This document shows, one piece after another, positions 43,303 to 56,846 of a stretch of 64,000 nucleotides of DNA. The number at the start of each line of letters is the position of its first letter. The stretch's first letter is position 1. This DNA comes from Spirodela intermedia (lineage: Eukaryota > Streptophyta > Magnoliopsida > Alismatales > Araceae). The position numbers were made by a program, and so were the translations under genes. The stretch is from the NCBI GenBank assembly GCA_902729315.2, contig LR746271.1, forward strand, positions 466,001 through 530,000, read 5' to 3'. The notes beneath the pieces are model-generated. The model saw only the letters and a program-made list of their open reading frames with translations, was not told the origin of the DNA and did no database searches.

Positions 43303-46300
43303 TCATCTGGTGAAAGGTAATTGCTCGGCTCCCCTCTCCAGTTCCTCTCTCCATTGCCGGTATCTTACTCCGAGCTTGTCATACGACACGGGCCAGTTCC
43401 AGATATTTGCTCCATTGATCATCCGATCCTGCTGGCCAACCACCAGCCGCAGGTCCTCATTTAGCACCTGTGTAACAGAAGAATGATCTCAGGGTTCCTC
43501 ATAGAATATATGAAAAGGTATGTTATGCTGAACATATGAGCCAGGTTCCCCGTAGACTTTATTGAATATATGTTCTCATGCATGTCATCAATTTATTTAT
43601 TTTTTTTGAAACTGAAATATTTCATGCGACCCAAGAAAATAATCATAGCGTATATGGAACAAAAGCATAATATTGGGGGGAAAAACATTACAAAAATTTC
43701 ATGTGGTCAATAATGAGCAGAGATTTCGATGCATGTACAAGAGTGTATGATCGATATATGTTCATAGAAACCGAAAATTTACACGACAAAAAAAAAAAAA
43801 AAAAAACGCAGAGCCCGGATTTATTAAAAGCATAATGCTTGAGGCGGATGTCTCCAAGAAATTATGGTGCGCTGAGTATAGATTCTGATGCTCGTATAAA
43901 ACCATGTTGTCGACATGTTTTGCTCACCTTCTCAGCGAAGTACCTCCACAGAATGTGCATGAAAGGGATGTGCTTCAGCAGAGGAGCGAAATCGAGAGAC
44001 ATCCTGTATAATAGCCTGGTCTTCCCCGTGGATGAAGGCAAGCACACATGAAGTTGATGCAGATGCGTCGAGCACTCCCTGGTGCTCTGTCCCTCCAACT
44101 TCCCAGGCTTCGAGATCCCAATCGTAGAAAGGACAATGCAGGGCGGTCTGAACTCCATGTCAATAGGGTACGGATCCCAGTACCCCTGAAGGCCTGACGC
44201 AGGCGTGAGGAACTTCACCAAGCTGCAGATTGTGAGAATGTGTGAAAACAAAACCCAACTGCCACTAAACCTAGAAGATCAATAATCGCAGCATAGCTCG
44301 ACATGGGCCATCCGCAAGGTGAGCTTTTTCATATTGTTGGGGTCATTATTTCCCTAATCATGAGAAATTGTGCGCCAACCTTGGTACGCTCCAGCCCTTT
44401 GCGAACGTGGAAGTATGTGTGAAAGGAGCATGAGCAAGGTCTAGGAGATTGTCCAGGAGGAGGCCATGCTCCACGGGCAGCTCCATCACAAGCTGTTCAA
44501 CAAAACTTCTTGGAGATGAGATTTCCAACAGAGGAAAAAGGGGTATGTCAAGGGTTTATCGATCCATGGTCTCCATTCACAAGTAGTCCTACCTCGGCGT
44601 GAATCTTGAATCCTGGAGGGGGGAGCAGAGAAGGAAGGGTAGCTGTTGGGGGCGCGTCACCTGGCCAGATCCAGATCATCCCTTCATGCTCAAAACATGG
44701 CAATGACCGGATCCTCACGCTGAGCATCTTGGTGGATGGCATCTTCTCGCATTTTCCATCTGTGGAGTACTCCCAACCTGAAAAATTATGCATTTTGATT
44801 ATGTCATAAATGGGTATGTTTGGGAACCAAGAACATGCAGAGGCTTGTAGGTTGAGCAACAGTCTTACCATGGTACGGGCATTGGATTCTCCCTTCATTC
44901 ACCGTGCCAAGGTGAAGAGGACATGCTCTGTGAGCGCAGGTGTTCTGGACGCAGCCTGGCCTCCCATTCTTCCCACGAAATATGACCCATGGCTCCTCAA
45001 AACAATCTAGAGGTACCTGAAAATCAAACATAGATCGTAAGAATATACATTTACATGCCTCTCTCTCTCTCTCTCATAATGTGATGAGTTCGTACTCACC
45101 ATAGTATCATCTTTTAGAGCACTGGAAAAGGCAACAGGGTACCAAAAGTTCTTCAGGTTGGGGTGATATGGCTGGACTGGACCAGACACATTCAAGGTTC
45201 TTCTGGGAGGCTTCTTCTTCGCCATGGAGTTTCCAGAAGAAGAAGGCACACTTGGCGCGAGAGATGAACACTCTGAAGAACTCGTAGCACTGGTATTCCT
45301 CTCTGGTATTAGCTTGTCGTTGACCAAGGTCTCCATGTACGCCAGCTTGTCCAGTGCAGAGGATATCCTCGCCTCAGATATGTGAACCTTCAGACAACGA
45401 AGAAACATCAGATACGCGGATTTCGCCGATTAAAGGATCTGCAAGAATTCAGATGCTAGGGTTAGACGGTCTCCAGACCTGCTGATGAGCTTGCGCCAGT
45501 TCTCCCTGCAACTCTGCCAGCTCCTTCTTCATGGTTCCGATCGACTTGTATTCTCTTGCTAAAGGATTCAGGACCTGTACTACCTGCACCAGATTCGGTG
45601 GGGATCTTATAACCAAGTATGGAGGAATTGGGAATCGATGAATCCCATCACCAAGGTTTTTGAGATTTCATGTTGAAAAGAAAACAGAGTCATGGCTACT
45701 TCCAGAGCGCTTTCGAATTAGGGCAGAAAGAAGGCGCTGATGCTTGAAACCTCCGGTTGAAACTAAATGTCGAGTGATCAGATAAGTCTGTCTGCCAAAT
45801 AATGCCGGACTGAGGAATAATCCCTCTGTTCGCCCCAATTCTTTGATCGGCGGATCGTAATATAGCCGCGCACCGTCCATTGGGAGAAGACACGGGAGGC
45901 ACGGCACCTAGGGTTCAAGGTTGAAGCGGATCCGCGACAAGGGGGTGCACGGAGAAAACGGAAGCTCTAGAAACTAGGGCAGTCGTCCTCACCTTGTCGT
46001 GGAGAAGCATTATGGCAAGCAGATCGTGGCGCGCCCTCCAGTCGCAGTACTGGATGTCGAATCTGGCCACCTCCAGCGCCTGGTTCGCGTCGAGGAACTT
46101 CCCCCTGGGCAGGGGCAGCCTCGGCCCGGGGTCCTCCACATGGAGGATCGCCTCCCAGGCGCTCCTACCCCCGGAATCTCCTCTCCCCCTGTCTTCCCCG
46201 AACACAGCCAGCACTCTGAATCCATCCCTCCCGCTCGCGCTCTACAACACACGGGCCACCAGTCGTCATCAGGGAGAAGAGAGAGAAGCGGATCGATGGA

Positions 46301-46402
46301 TGGAGAGAGAGAGAGGCGAGGACAAACCTTCTTGGTGTAGAACTTGGATCTGGAGCGGGAGGGGGAGATGGGGAAGAGCGAGAGAGCGGAGGCTGCAGTC
46401 AT
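43303..46402 (-). CDS. CAO: Chlorophyllide a oxygenase (chlorophyll b synthesis)
   Basis: Plastid Rieske mono-iron oxygenase that turns chlorophyllide a into chlorophyllide b. Nine exons: 46402-46328, 46241-45993, 45583-45479, 45387-45100, 45016-44869, 44777-44593, 44492-44380, 44222-43928, 43467-43303; all in phase, 540 residues, the usual length. Residues 1-25 resemble the start of a transit peptide. Domain A includes [20 protein letters not shown] and the degron-like [10 protein letters not shown] (97-106). Domain B is the coiled-coil and Ser-rich linker. The Rieske centre is [11 protein letters not shown]...[12 protein letters not shown], followed by mono-iron ligand motifs in [19 protein letters not shown] and the C-terminal [19 protein letters not shown]. 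The protein ends QLPFTR, close to the end I recall for other CAOs. Confidence 0.96.
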
Positions 46403-46961
46403 GGGGGCTTCGGCGAGGGAGGCGGCGGCGGGGAAAGCCGGCGGCGACAAGAGAAGGAAGATCACAAAAAATAGAAAACGACCCGTTTTTCGAAGGGAGT
46501 TTGGGGGGCCTTGATAATAAGAGGTGAGAGTCGCGTGCGATCTCCTCTGGCCGTCCACAACCTGACACGTGGACAACCACCTGGCCCTCCCGCGCACATG
46601 TGGAGGGCCGCCTCCCCACACACTTTCTTTGCCGGGGGCGCGTTCTCTGGGGCACCCCTCCACGTGTGCCAAGTACCTTGCCAGCTCGGCCGGTGGAGAT
46701 ATGGCAGCTTATCCGAGCTGATCTACGTGTCGCACCCATCATTTATTTGTAATTGTCAACTAGCATCATAATAATCGTAGATATACCCTTATAAAATTTC
46801 ATCTTTGTCGTCTTCTTACGCCAGCAGTCTCCTCTCGAACCTGTTGGCGTCCCGGAATAGAGGCCTTTACCATCGGCGATGGAGACCACGAGTGAGATAG
46901 AGAGAGAGAGAGAGCGGGAAGGAAGTAGGTGATGAGGTGGAACCTATCGTTTAATATTTGC

Positions 46962-47015
<54 letters not shown>

Positions 47016-47330
47016 AGTCACCAGTTGATGCCAGATGCAGATGACTTGTTATAAGCTCTGTCCAGTCTCTTCCCTCTGCTTCTGCCACCGTGATTCTCTA
47101 TATAGAACTCTTATAAATAGACCAGGTGCAGAAAGAAACGCGTATAAAAATATGTAATGATAGAGAGATAGAGAGAGGTTAACAGCTTAGCTTCTCTCTC
47201 CACCCATCTAACCTTCTCTCTCTCTCTCTCTAAGCAGAGGCGAAGAGGGAGAAATGGGGCAAAGAGTGTCAATTTATTTACAGACAAAGTATACCTACCA
47301 CGAGTTATCCGCCGGCTTGAAGGGATGGGT
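46403..47330. other. Intergenic region upstream of CAO, with a long CT tract
   Basis: Holds the CAO promoter and the 3' UTR of the next gene. A CACGTG core lies at 46567-46572. A (CT)n run of about 49 bp lies at 46965-47013, with shorter GA and CT tracts at 46900-46913 and 47216-47232. No gene is seen. Confidence 0.6.
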
Positions 47331-50300
47331 TCACCGCTTGGATCGCCTCAGGTAGACGACTGTCACGGCGATGCCAGTCAGCAGGATGACGCCAGCTAAA
47401 ACGCCCTTCCTGAACGGCGGCGGCGGCGGCGGCGGCGGCAGCGGCGGCCGGGCTTCTCCGGCGGCGGAGACATCAGAGGGCTGTGTCTTCCCGTCTGAAG
47501 AATCAATGTACAGTCTTACGACCTGAAGAGAAGCCCGGAAGGAGGGAGAACAGTCAGAAGAAGGGGGACGTGCAGGGCAGGGGCAGATGGCCAATGGGCC
47601 GGCCATTAAATGGGCCCATGATCAAGTCTAATAAAATGAGTATAAAATATATTAAAAAAAGGTGAACATATTTCCGTTAATAAAATATATATATAAAAAA
47701 TCACCTTCCACCCAGAGATTCTCGCATGATTCACAGCACCCCTGAGGTCGGCATCTGTGGATAACAGAACCCGGTCGCCTTCATCATCTTCGTACTGCGA
47801 GAAAGAAAACACACCGAGTAGCAGATTTCAGACGGCAACAACATGATGGCATGATTCAGGGGGAGAAGGAGGAGGCATCGCTGACCAGGAGCTGGGGAGC
47901 ATCTTGACAAAAGTCAACTCCAGTTCTTTGGGCAATGGCCGAAACTAGCTCGCCCAAGTGCTCTGAACCTGCAATGAGGCGACGTTGACCAAGAGTGTGT
48001 CGTCACGATTTCATGGATCTGGCAGGCAGAGATTGGATTTACCGCAGTTGAATCTGTGCACTCGGCCCTTGTGGTCCTCAAACTTGAAGGCGAAGGAGCT
48101 CCCCAGGGCGAGAGAGGGATACGCAGGCCCTTCAGATGCCATGAACCCAGAGGCTTCACTACAAGAGGCAAGAAGATGAACAGAGGTCGCCATTGGTGGC
48201 GATTACTGAGTCATTCTACTCAAAGCCAAACGACAGAGAGAAGCTTAAGCCAATTTATTTATTTATTTATTTATATACATAACCTATATGATCACATAAT
48301 TATTATTTTTCTGTATAATTTCAAATTTGGTATTGTTCTGAGGAGGAGAGTACCTGTTGGTTTCTGATACATTGTCCGGGGGATCCAGAGTGAGAACAGA
48401 ATCCCAGAACTTATGCATCATAGTGTCTGCAGCGCCATTAATGGCGCCATCACCACTCACCTGGAGATGGGAAATTCGGGGAAAATTAAAAATTATGAAA
48501 ACATATAGAAGAACAAGTTTGGAAAATCGAAGAGTCATATTTATTTTTCTTACGGAAGAAATTGCTGCATGGGTTAGCTGCAAAACATCCACACAGGCGA
48601 CAACAGATCCCTCTGGACAGAAACTGCAACAGATTAGCATACAGAACCCATAAAGGGCATCGAATCATTGAAGGCAAAAGAAGAGTTCGCTCACCCTTGT
48701 CAAGAACAGGAATATGCAGAAACTTTCCATCGTGGAGCATATGAAGAGCATCGAGAATAGTGGTGTCTACAGTTGCACACTCAGGATTTGCTGTCATAAC
48801 CTTCAGCAAATAAATCGTTGGAAAAATGAGATAGCAGAAAAATTAGCAACGGAGTATCATTTAATGAAGCTTATAAATCCTTGCATGCTAAACTTAAAAA
48901 AGAAATTGGATGCAACCACCGGTAGTGTGCGCAATAAAATTCGATTTGAGCATTAAAAAAATTCCGTAAAAACATAGTATTGAAAGGATGTAGAAACACA
49001 AGGCAGAAAGTCTGGGTGACGAAGATAGATGTCATGTTGTTTCAGATGTTCTTCGCGCAAATCAATCATCTAAATTTTGAAAATATGTTCAAAAATCCTA
49101 TGAATTTTGAGGAATATGTGTGAACCCCACCATTAATTTAGAGGGAAGGTTCTCTCGTCTTAGACTCAGCAATAAGCTAGAATGAATGTTTTTAATGTGA
49201 TTAACGGTCCGTTGCTGAGTTTTTATATGGAAGAAGAAAAAGTTATTTCTTTAATCTTACCAAGAACTTCTTATCCTTTACACAAGTTATATAGAGAGCC
49301 TATTTGGAATTTGGATATTATTCGTATAATGAGTTGGTGAATCATTTATGATTCATCGTATGTTCTATATGTATGACTGAAATCCACATCAATTGAGAAC
49401 TAGAAGTTTAGTTCTTAATCACTACAAAGCATCAATAAATTTATTTGAATTTTATGGGCGGCAAAAGCATAGTGCTGACAAGTTCTTATGATCTAAGTTT
49501 TCGAACATAGAAAATCTGAGACAATTTGGCTTTGAAAATAATACACTAATTATCAGATAAGTTTGGATCACAGATTGATATTGAGGATCTATCTTTCTGA
49601 ATTAATTACGGAAGACATGATTGTACATTAAAGCAAGTGCTTATCTTTGACAGTACATACTTGTCATTCTGCACCATCATCATGTTATGGGAACCTCCAG
49701 ACATCTATGGATTAACAGAATACTTCAAACAGAAAAAACGGCGTTTAAAAAGCAACGAGGACAAAGTTATGCTGACAGGAACCTTCTCAACAAGAGTGAG
49801 CTCTGGTGAAAGACGCTGGGCAACTACCCTCATAAGGATATCTTTTGAACTGAAAATATACAAAAAAATTGTGAAAGTCTGAGCTGGAGGCTGATCACAC
49901 ATGACTACAAAAACATCCACACAGCTAGAGAAAATGGAAGGCAATCAAGCAAAAAGCATACGTGAGAATTCCCTGAGGCTTGCCCCCTGACACAATAATC
50001 ACTGAACTAGCTCGAAGATCACGCATCCTTTTGGCAGCAACATATACCGGATCTGATAGGGATACTATGGCAGCTCTTTACAAAGACAAGAAAACTGTAT
50101 CAATCCATGAAACTAGGATTAGAATAGAACTAAATTAGCAATACTCTGTAAAAATATTACTTGGGGCTCTCAGAGATGATGGTCGACAAAGAAGGCTTAA
50201 ACATTCTCTCCCGAAGTGTTTCAATGAAAGCATACTGAGCTGCAGCCATAAATAGCAACGAAAACTCAAGAACGTCAAAAGAAATATGAGTGTCAGCCAA

Positions 50301-52799
50301 GCTAATCTTCCTATGTTTTATGTAGCTGATATCTATGTATTAATTCTTCCAGTCAAGTGTAACAAAGTAAAGCGTGGGTTTTGAGAAAATGTCGTTGAAT
50401 GCAAGAATAACACAATACCATAATAAAACAGGATAAAAAGTCATTAATATTATAAAAAAACTTGCTCCAGGGAGAAAAGAGTCTACAAAGAAAATAATAT
50501 ATTACAGCACAAAAGTAACACTGTTCGAATGAAATTGCGTTCATGTAAACTATTTGCGACAGCAAATACAAAAGGAACTGTAGAAATTCAATCAACATTA
50601 GGTACAGTCTAGGAAATCCATAAGCAGATAGTTATTGACCAGAAAAGTCGCTTCCCCACTGACGCTCCACCCCTTCTACCGCAGCTGCAATAGCACTCCC
50701 TTGCTCTGCTGCCTTTTCCATCCGCGATATAGCATCATATAGACATTTTGTAATGTCTAACAAGGCAATAACCTCCCCATTTTCCACAACTGGAAGGTGC
50801 CTAAATTTCCCTACAATAAAATAACATAAAAGAGTCGAAGGGCACAATAATAAGCATTTTTTTATCAACACTTCTTTAAGGAAAATAACATAAAAAATGC
50901 TATCACATTTTAACTCTAAAAAAAGGACCGATAAAGATTAGATAATAGATTTCGCACGAAAAGGCACGAACTTTTTAAGCAGACTGTAGTTTCAAGATAT
51001 AATGACTAGTTTTCGAGATGGTACCGCATTCACCGTGTCATGAGACAATAGAATCAATGTCCCAATAAAAACAGAGTAGAACTGAAACAAATTTACGAGA
51101 GGCCTTAGTTTGGGATATCCGCCGTACTCTCTATTCAACATAAAAGCAACTAATAAAGTCTTAAAATCATCCAAAAAGAATTCACAGTTTCTCACCATAA
51201 AGAAAAATCACCATTTATGCACAAAATGTTAGTTTTTCAACATATCTCCACCCTCAGAGAACCTCCACTGTCCGCGTTAATGCTGATAGCTTCCATGACG
51301 GACACAAAATGATCAAGAACGCAAACATACTTTCTAGATTTATGCTCTTCATATGGGTTATTCCAATGTGCTCGATCCATGCGCTACACAGCAGAGCCAG
51401 AAAATAACTTCTCTGACTGGGGACACTAGAGTTAGATATAGGCACAGCGATACGAACTTGAATCAAATCTAAACAGAACCCCTGGAAGTAAATTTCCATC
51501 TCAGAATAAAATCCTCAGAATAATCATCAATCTAGAAAAGTTAGCAAACATCGATAACAACCTAAACCTCTCCATTTCATAAACCCTCATGTTCATTCTC
51601 CCAATGCAAAGCACAGAACCATTGAGCAAGCATTACATTAAATAATACATTGATTGAGATCACTCGTAATCAAAATAAGTATCCTCTAATCGGGGGAAAG
51701 ATAAGGCAGAACCAGATAAATATAATTAAATAGGTGATGATACTACATGGTGTATCTATCAGTGTTATCAAACAATGTACACGTTCCCAATCAGCCTCAC
51801 GTCAATGTATACATTTCCAGATGAATGGACTTGCATTTTGGTCTTCCCGAAATTCCACAATGTCCATCTCCATGATGTTTCAAGAGCTCACGAATTTCAG
51901 TTATGATTCTTCAGATACGCTAAGTCAAATATTTTCCTGTCGTAATTAATGAGGCAAAACGCACGCTACTTTTCCGTCTAGAGTTGGAGATAAGGATTTT
52001 TTCCGTCTAGTTAGTTAACACCCATCATTTCCTTCTCCATGTGAATTTTATACTAAGAAGGGATAAATACTACTAACATCTAAAACAGTATTGATAAAGT
52101 AAAAGAACACAAGAATTTAAAAGATTATCGCTGCCCGAAGAGAGGAAAACAGTAACCTTGGATCATCTTCTGCAAAGCCTCAATTGCTAGAGTCCCCGAT
52201 GAGACAAAAATTGGATTCCTCGTCATGATCCTCGAGGCGACTGTTTGCTCTGGCCTTAATCCCTCCGCTATCACCCTAATAGCAATATCCTGAGCCAACA
52301 GAATGTCCCAAAACCATACAAACGTCGGTCATCATACTTTTGATTTTAAAGGAAAACTAGGATAACGAACTCGTGCACCAAGAGGAAAGAGAACCTTATC
52401 CGTAATAATCCCAGAGAGCAAGCCAGTTGCATCCGTGAGAAGCACGGCATCCACCCGGCGGGTGGCCATCCTTCTGCAGGCATCAGAAACCTTTGTTGCT
52501 TCCGGGATGGTTACAGCTTTTGACAGCCTTAGCTTCTTCACTGTCCTCTCACCGCCGTTTGCCCTGCTCATTTTCGTTTCCAGCAAAAACGAAAGTCAGA
52601 ACATGAAGCTCCGATGAGAAACCACGATCTAAGCTAGGCCAATTCCTCACACTGGATGATCTGGAGAGGAGGGCTTCGTGGAAGTCCCGTTGTCAACGCC
52701 GACGCCGCTGTCGGAAGGTGCCAATTTCTTCACCGCCGACGGGCGCCTCAGGGAGAACAATCCGCTCCTCCTTGTCCGAGGAACGGTCTGCGAGCTCAT
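47331..52799 (-). CDS. CBSCBSPB: CBS-CBS-PB1 membrane protein (CBSCBSPB family)
   Basis: Plant protein with four CBS motifs (two Bateman modules), a PB1 domain and a C-terminal membrane anchor; CBS pairs usually sense adenine nucleotides. Fourteen exons on the minus strand: 52799-52651, 52566-52395, 52289-52157, 50810-50640, 50239-50161, 50075-49962, 49849-49783, 48800-48695, 48612-48554, 48460-48354, 48158-48043, 47968-47886, 47794-47705, 47522-47331; in phase, 545 residues. CBS modules include [56 protein letters not shown] and [13 protein letters not shown]1 starts [15 protein letters not shown] and continues [17 protein letters not shown]. The end is a poly-Pro run, then the helix [19 protein letters not shown] and RRSKR. 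The donor ending exon 1 (CCAGT|GTGAGG) was chosen to keep phase. Confidence 0.93.
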
Positions 52800-54460
52800 C
52801 CCCGGAAGCTAGGGTTACGCCGACCACTCCACGGCTAGAGAAGGAAGAGGACGACGCGACGGCGCATCCCACGGCCCCCCCTTCCGCCCCCTCCCTCTCC
52901 CTCCTTCCGCCTTTCCGTCTTTATTCCCTCTTCTTCTTCCCGGTCAACTCCCAGCTGAAAGCGACTTCAAATCAGCATCTGTTTCTATTCAAAATCTCTC
53001 GTGGGTCCTCTGAACCTTCCAAGCGATCCACTGATCCGCCGGAACACATTAATATCCCACCATTTGCCAGCCGGCAACTGTCTTCCGGCAGTTCAAAGCT
53101 CCACAGCGGGCAAGCGTCCTAACGTGGACCAATCTCATGTGACTGCCATATTGACCAAACGGCACCCACGTCACTTCGGAGATTCTTGAAATATCCACGT
53201 TTTTATACCGCTGAAGATATATAATTACATATGTACTATTTTGTTCCCATCCATTTGGGCCTAATCTATCTAGGCCCAATTTCCGCGGAAAAGGCTGCAT
53301 GGGCCCGTCAGTTAACACAATAAAAACAATTATTTAGAGAAAAAATCATAAAGTATCGACTTTGTTGCCCTGTTTCTCCTGCACGTGTGAAAACCGTGCA
53401 CAGCCAGGCCGCCGCGCGAGAAGAAGACCTGTTTATGTGAATGCTGAGGTGGCTGCCACGTGGACTGAAATTCTGGCATCAATCTCCCGCGAGTTGGCGG
53501 CGGCGTGGGAGCTTACGTGTCAAATCCGACGGGGACCGGCTGAGGCCATTACGTTGGGTTATGACCTGGATTTGTCCGATGGAAGTGGGTCCCAGGCCGT
53601 GCCGTTATGCCACCGTGGAGGCCCCTGTCTCGTTCTAATTTTAGATACATATATAGATATATATATATATATTCGAAATTAGTTTTCAAATGTATAATTG
53701 GACGGCGCCGTCAAAGCGAGAGGCGGCGACCAGGTGACGTTCGTGCCGCCGACCAGGTGGGGAACGAGGAATGATGACTGGGTTAAGAAGATCCCAATCG
53801 AGAAGCAAAGATCGAACGGTTCTCATTCATTCGACAACGTGGCATAATACGGATGATTGAATTATATATATAAAAAAAATCCTGCCTTTTTTTCCGTTTG
53901 AAAAGGAGGTTCTACCGGCTCAATCAAGCAAAATCGACCGTCTTCGGAACTGCTTCCTCTTCCCCGCCGGTGCCGGGGGGCCTCGAACTTTCGCGGTGGC
54001 GACGGCGGCGGCGCGGCGCCACCGCGGGCCCAGGGAGAACCGTCGTCGGAGGTGGAAGAAAAGGCGAGTGGAGAACAAGGGGAAAGTACATAGAAAAGAA
54101 AGTGAGGTAGTCGAGGAGAAAAGCGCGGAGAAGGTTACTCAAAGTATTGGTCTGCTGCGTCTCGGATCTGAGGAGGATGAGGGATTCTATACCTTCCAGT
54201 GATCCTCTCACCTGTTCCATCCAATAAAGGAATTCTTCCGCTGTTTGTATAATCAAGAGGAGGTAGGGTGGCTCCGCGGTGTTCGATCTGCGTCTCTCAT
54301 GGCATGATCGGAAGGTCGTCTTGAAGTTCTTCCTTCGACAAAGCTCCCGATCTGTGAGATCATTCCGAATTCTGAGATTAGGAGTAGATCTCCTTGCTCC
54401 GGAAGGTTTTCAAAAGGATATTTTCTGTCACCGGGGAGGAGCAGGGGAAGGCAGGAAGAG
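52800..54460. other. Divergent intergenic region, CBSCBSPB / SnRK2
   Basis: 1.66 kb. It contains GC-rich sequence near each gene, several TGGGCC-like motifs around 53260-53310, CACGTG cores at 53383-53388 and 53457-53462, and a TA-rich run at 53649-53672. Open frames here show no family signature. Confidence 0.5.
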
Positions 54461-55851
54461 ATGGACAAGTACGAGGTACTGAGAGACATCGGATCGGGGA
54501 ACATCGGCGTGGCGAGGCTGATGCGGCACAGGGTGACCAAGGAGCTTGTGGCCATGAAGTACATCGAGAGGGGACGTAAGGTCGAGCATGGTTCTCCCCC
54601 GGATCTCTTCATCCGTTTCGCCCCCATCTCTTCCTCCCAATCTCTGGATTCTAGCTAATCGCTGTCGTAGCTTTCCTCCACAGATCGACGAGAACGTGGC
54701 GAGGGAGATCATCAATCATCGGTCTCTGCGGCATCCCAACATCATTCGCTTCAAGGAGGTAAGGAATTGAGCAGAGGCTTGCGGAATCGGCTTCCTCCTT
54801 CCACTGTCGTCTCCATTATATCCTAGCAAATCAGAGAACGAATATGTCACAGCTTTTACCTCCGGTTTGCTCTTTAGGTCGTGCTCACGCCGACGCATCT
54901 GGCGATCGTGATGGAATACGCCGCCGGCGGCGAGCTCTTCGAGCGAATCTGCAGCGCCGGACGGTTCAGCGAGGATGAGGTCTCTCCTAATTCATCTCTT
55001 TCGAGGCTATCTTTCCCCGGGAAAATCTCATCCGCGTCCAGCTTCCGATGCCTGAAACCTTGATTCTACTGGAAATTCCAGGCGAGGTACTTCTTCCAAC
55101 AGCTCATCAGCGGTGTTAGCTACTGCCATCATCTGGTACGTTTACGCGACCCCAGAAGAGTCGGTAAAGCTCCGAAAGCACGATCATCTAGATCTCGGCG
55201 GTCACCGTGTACCTCGCTACCCGTCCTCTGCAGCAAATCTGCCACCGGGATCTGAAGCTGGAGAACACCCTGCTGGATGGCAACCCCGCTCCCCGCGTCA
55301 AGATCTGCGACTTCGGCTCCTCGAAGGTGCGATCCCCCTCTGCAACAACCTGCCAAACTCAGTTCGAAAGACTTCTCACTTCGATCAAGAGTTCTGAAAC
55401 CAAGGCTCTTGAAAAGATCTTCTGCAAAAAACCTTCTGATGAAAACTTTCATCAGAAAAAAACATTCATCTCCCGAGTTTTTCTTTTCTGATTGATTCGA
55501 ACAGTCATCTCTGCTCCACTCGCGGCCCAAGTCGACGGTCGGGACGCCCGCCTACATCGCGCCGGAGGTCCTTTCCCGGCGAGAGTACGACGGCAAGGTG
55601 CGCATTTACTCGCTACATTCTTTCTTTCTGCGATCTATACATTCCCGCCACGTGAGAAGCACTATTTCATGCTCCTCGTTTCTACGCTCGGCGGATGTTC
55701 TGCCGTTGACCTCTCTGTTTCCTCCCAAGAACAGCTCGCAGATGTCTGGTCATGCGGAGTCACTCTTTACGTGATGCTCGTCGGGGCCTACCCTTTCGAA
55801 GACCCAAACGATCCGAAGAACTTTAGAAGAACCATCGCAGTACGCAGCAGC

Positions 55852-55884
<33 letters not shown>

Positions 55885-56397
55885 AGCGAGCTAGGTCTGA
55901 ATGGCCTTCCTGGTTGCAGCGGATAATGTCAGTCCAGTACACCATACCAGACTACGTCCATATTTCCATGGACTGCAGGGCTCTCCTCCAGCGGATTTTC
56001 GTGGCCAACCCATCCAAAGTATGAGATTTTTCACTTTTTATCTTCTTCCCTTTGTCTGGGATCGGCGGTGATATGATTTCTCCTGTGTTCTTCGCAGAGG
56101 ATAACAGTGGGAGAGATCAAGAACCACCGTTGGTTCTTGAAGAATCTGCCGAGGGAGCTCTCGGAGGGAGCGCAGGGAATATACTACCAGAGGAACGACA
56201 GGGCCTCCAGCTACTCCCTCCAGAGCGTGGAAGAGATCATGAGGATAGTCGAGGAGGCGAGGAGGCCTGCGTCGAGGATTTCGCCGGGCTTCGGGTGGAC
56301 CGCCGAGGAAGAGGAGGAAGTGGAGGAGGACGAAGAAGATGGGTACGATCAGAGGGTCAAGCAAGTCCATACCAGTGGTGAGCTCCGTATTATTTAG
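54461..56397 (+). CDS. SnRK2: SnRK2 protein kinase, probably subclass I
   Basis: Plant osmotic-stress kinase. Nine exons: 54461-54580, 54684-54758, 54878-54979, 55082-55135, 55234-55326, 55505-55597, 55735-55839, 55920-56018, 56098-56397; in phase, 346 residues. Kinase motifs: [11 protein letters not shown] loop, VAMKYIERG lysine, [15 protein letters not shown] catalytic loop, KICDFGSSK magnesium loop and the activation segment [18 protein letters not shown]. The SnRK2 box [12 protein letters not shown] is followed by a Glu-rich acidic tail ([15 protein letters not shown]) and [10 protein letters not shown] Glu-rich rather than Asp-rich tail, without a clear domain II, argues for the ABA-independent subclass I (rice SAPK4-7 / Arabidopsis SnRK2.4 type). 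The exon pattern of nine short exons is typical of the family. Confidence 0.93.
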
Positions 56398-56805
56398 GGT
56401 TTCAGAAACCGGAGAGGAGCCAACAAAGAGTCTCCATTCGAAACGTGTACATCCACTGAGTGTTCTTCCCTATTCTTGGCAACCCTCCCTGAGCGCTGTG
56501 AGACCATCAACAGATGATTCGGATTGAGATCTGCGATTCTTGCTGAAAGAAACCCATGAACGACCATTCAAGACAATCTTTTTCTTATCAACATGGGATT
56601 ATTCTGCGTTTCCAGTGCGTAAATCTTAATTATATGCACTTGATCAAGGTGATGAATCCATATTAAGATCTTATAATCATGGGCGGATGACTGACACGTT
56701 ACGCATCATTGTAACGTGAGAGTGTCCTCTCCGTCGTCTTCTTCGGCGGAGGGAGGGCTCGCCGGGGGGCAGAGCGAAGTTTCTTCCGGCGTGGGCCAGA
56801 CTAGG

Positions 56806-56846
<41 letters not shown>

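Noticed and set aside
53362-53682. 106-codon plus-strand open frame between CBSCBSPB and SnRK2
   Set aside because: No family motif; ends in a TA repeat; likely chance in GC-rich sequence.
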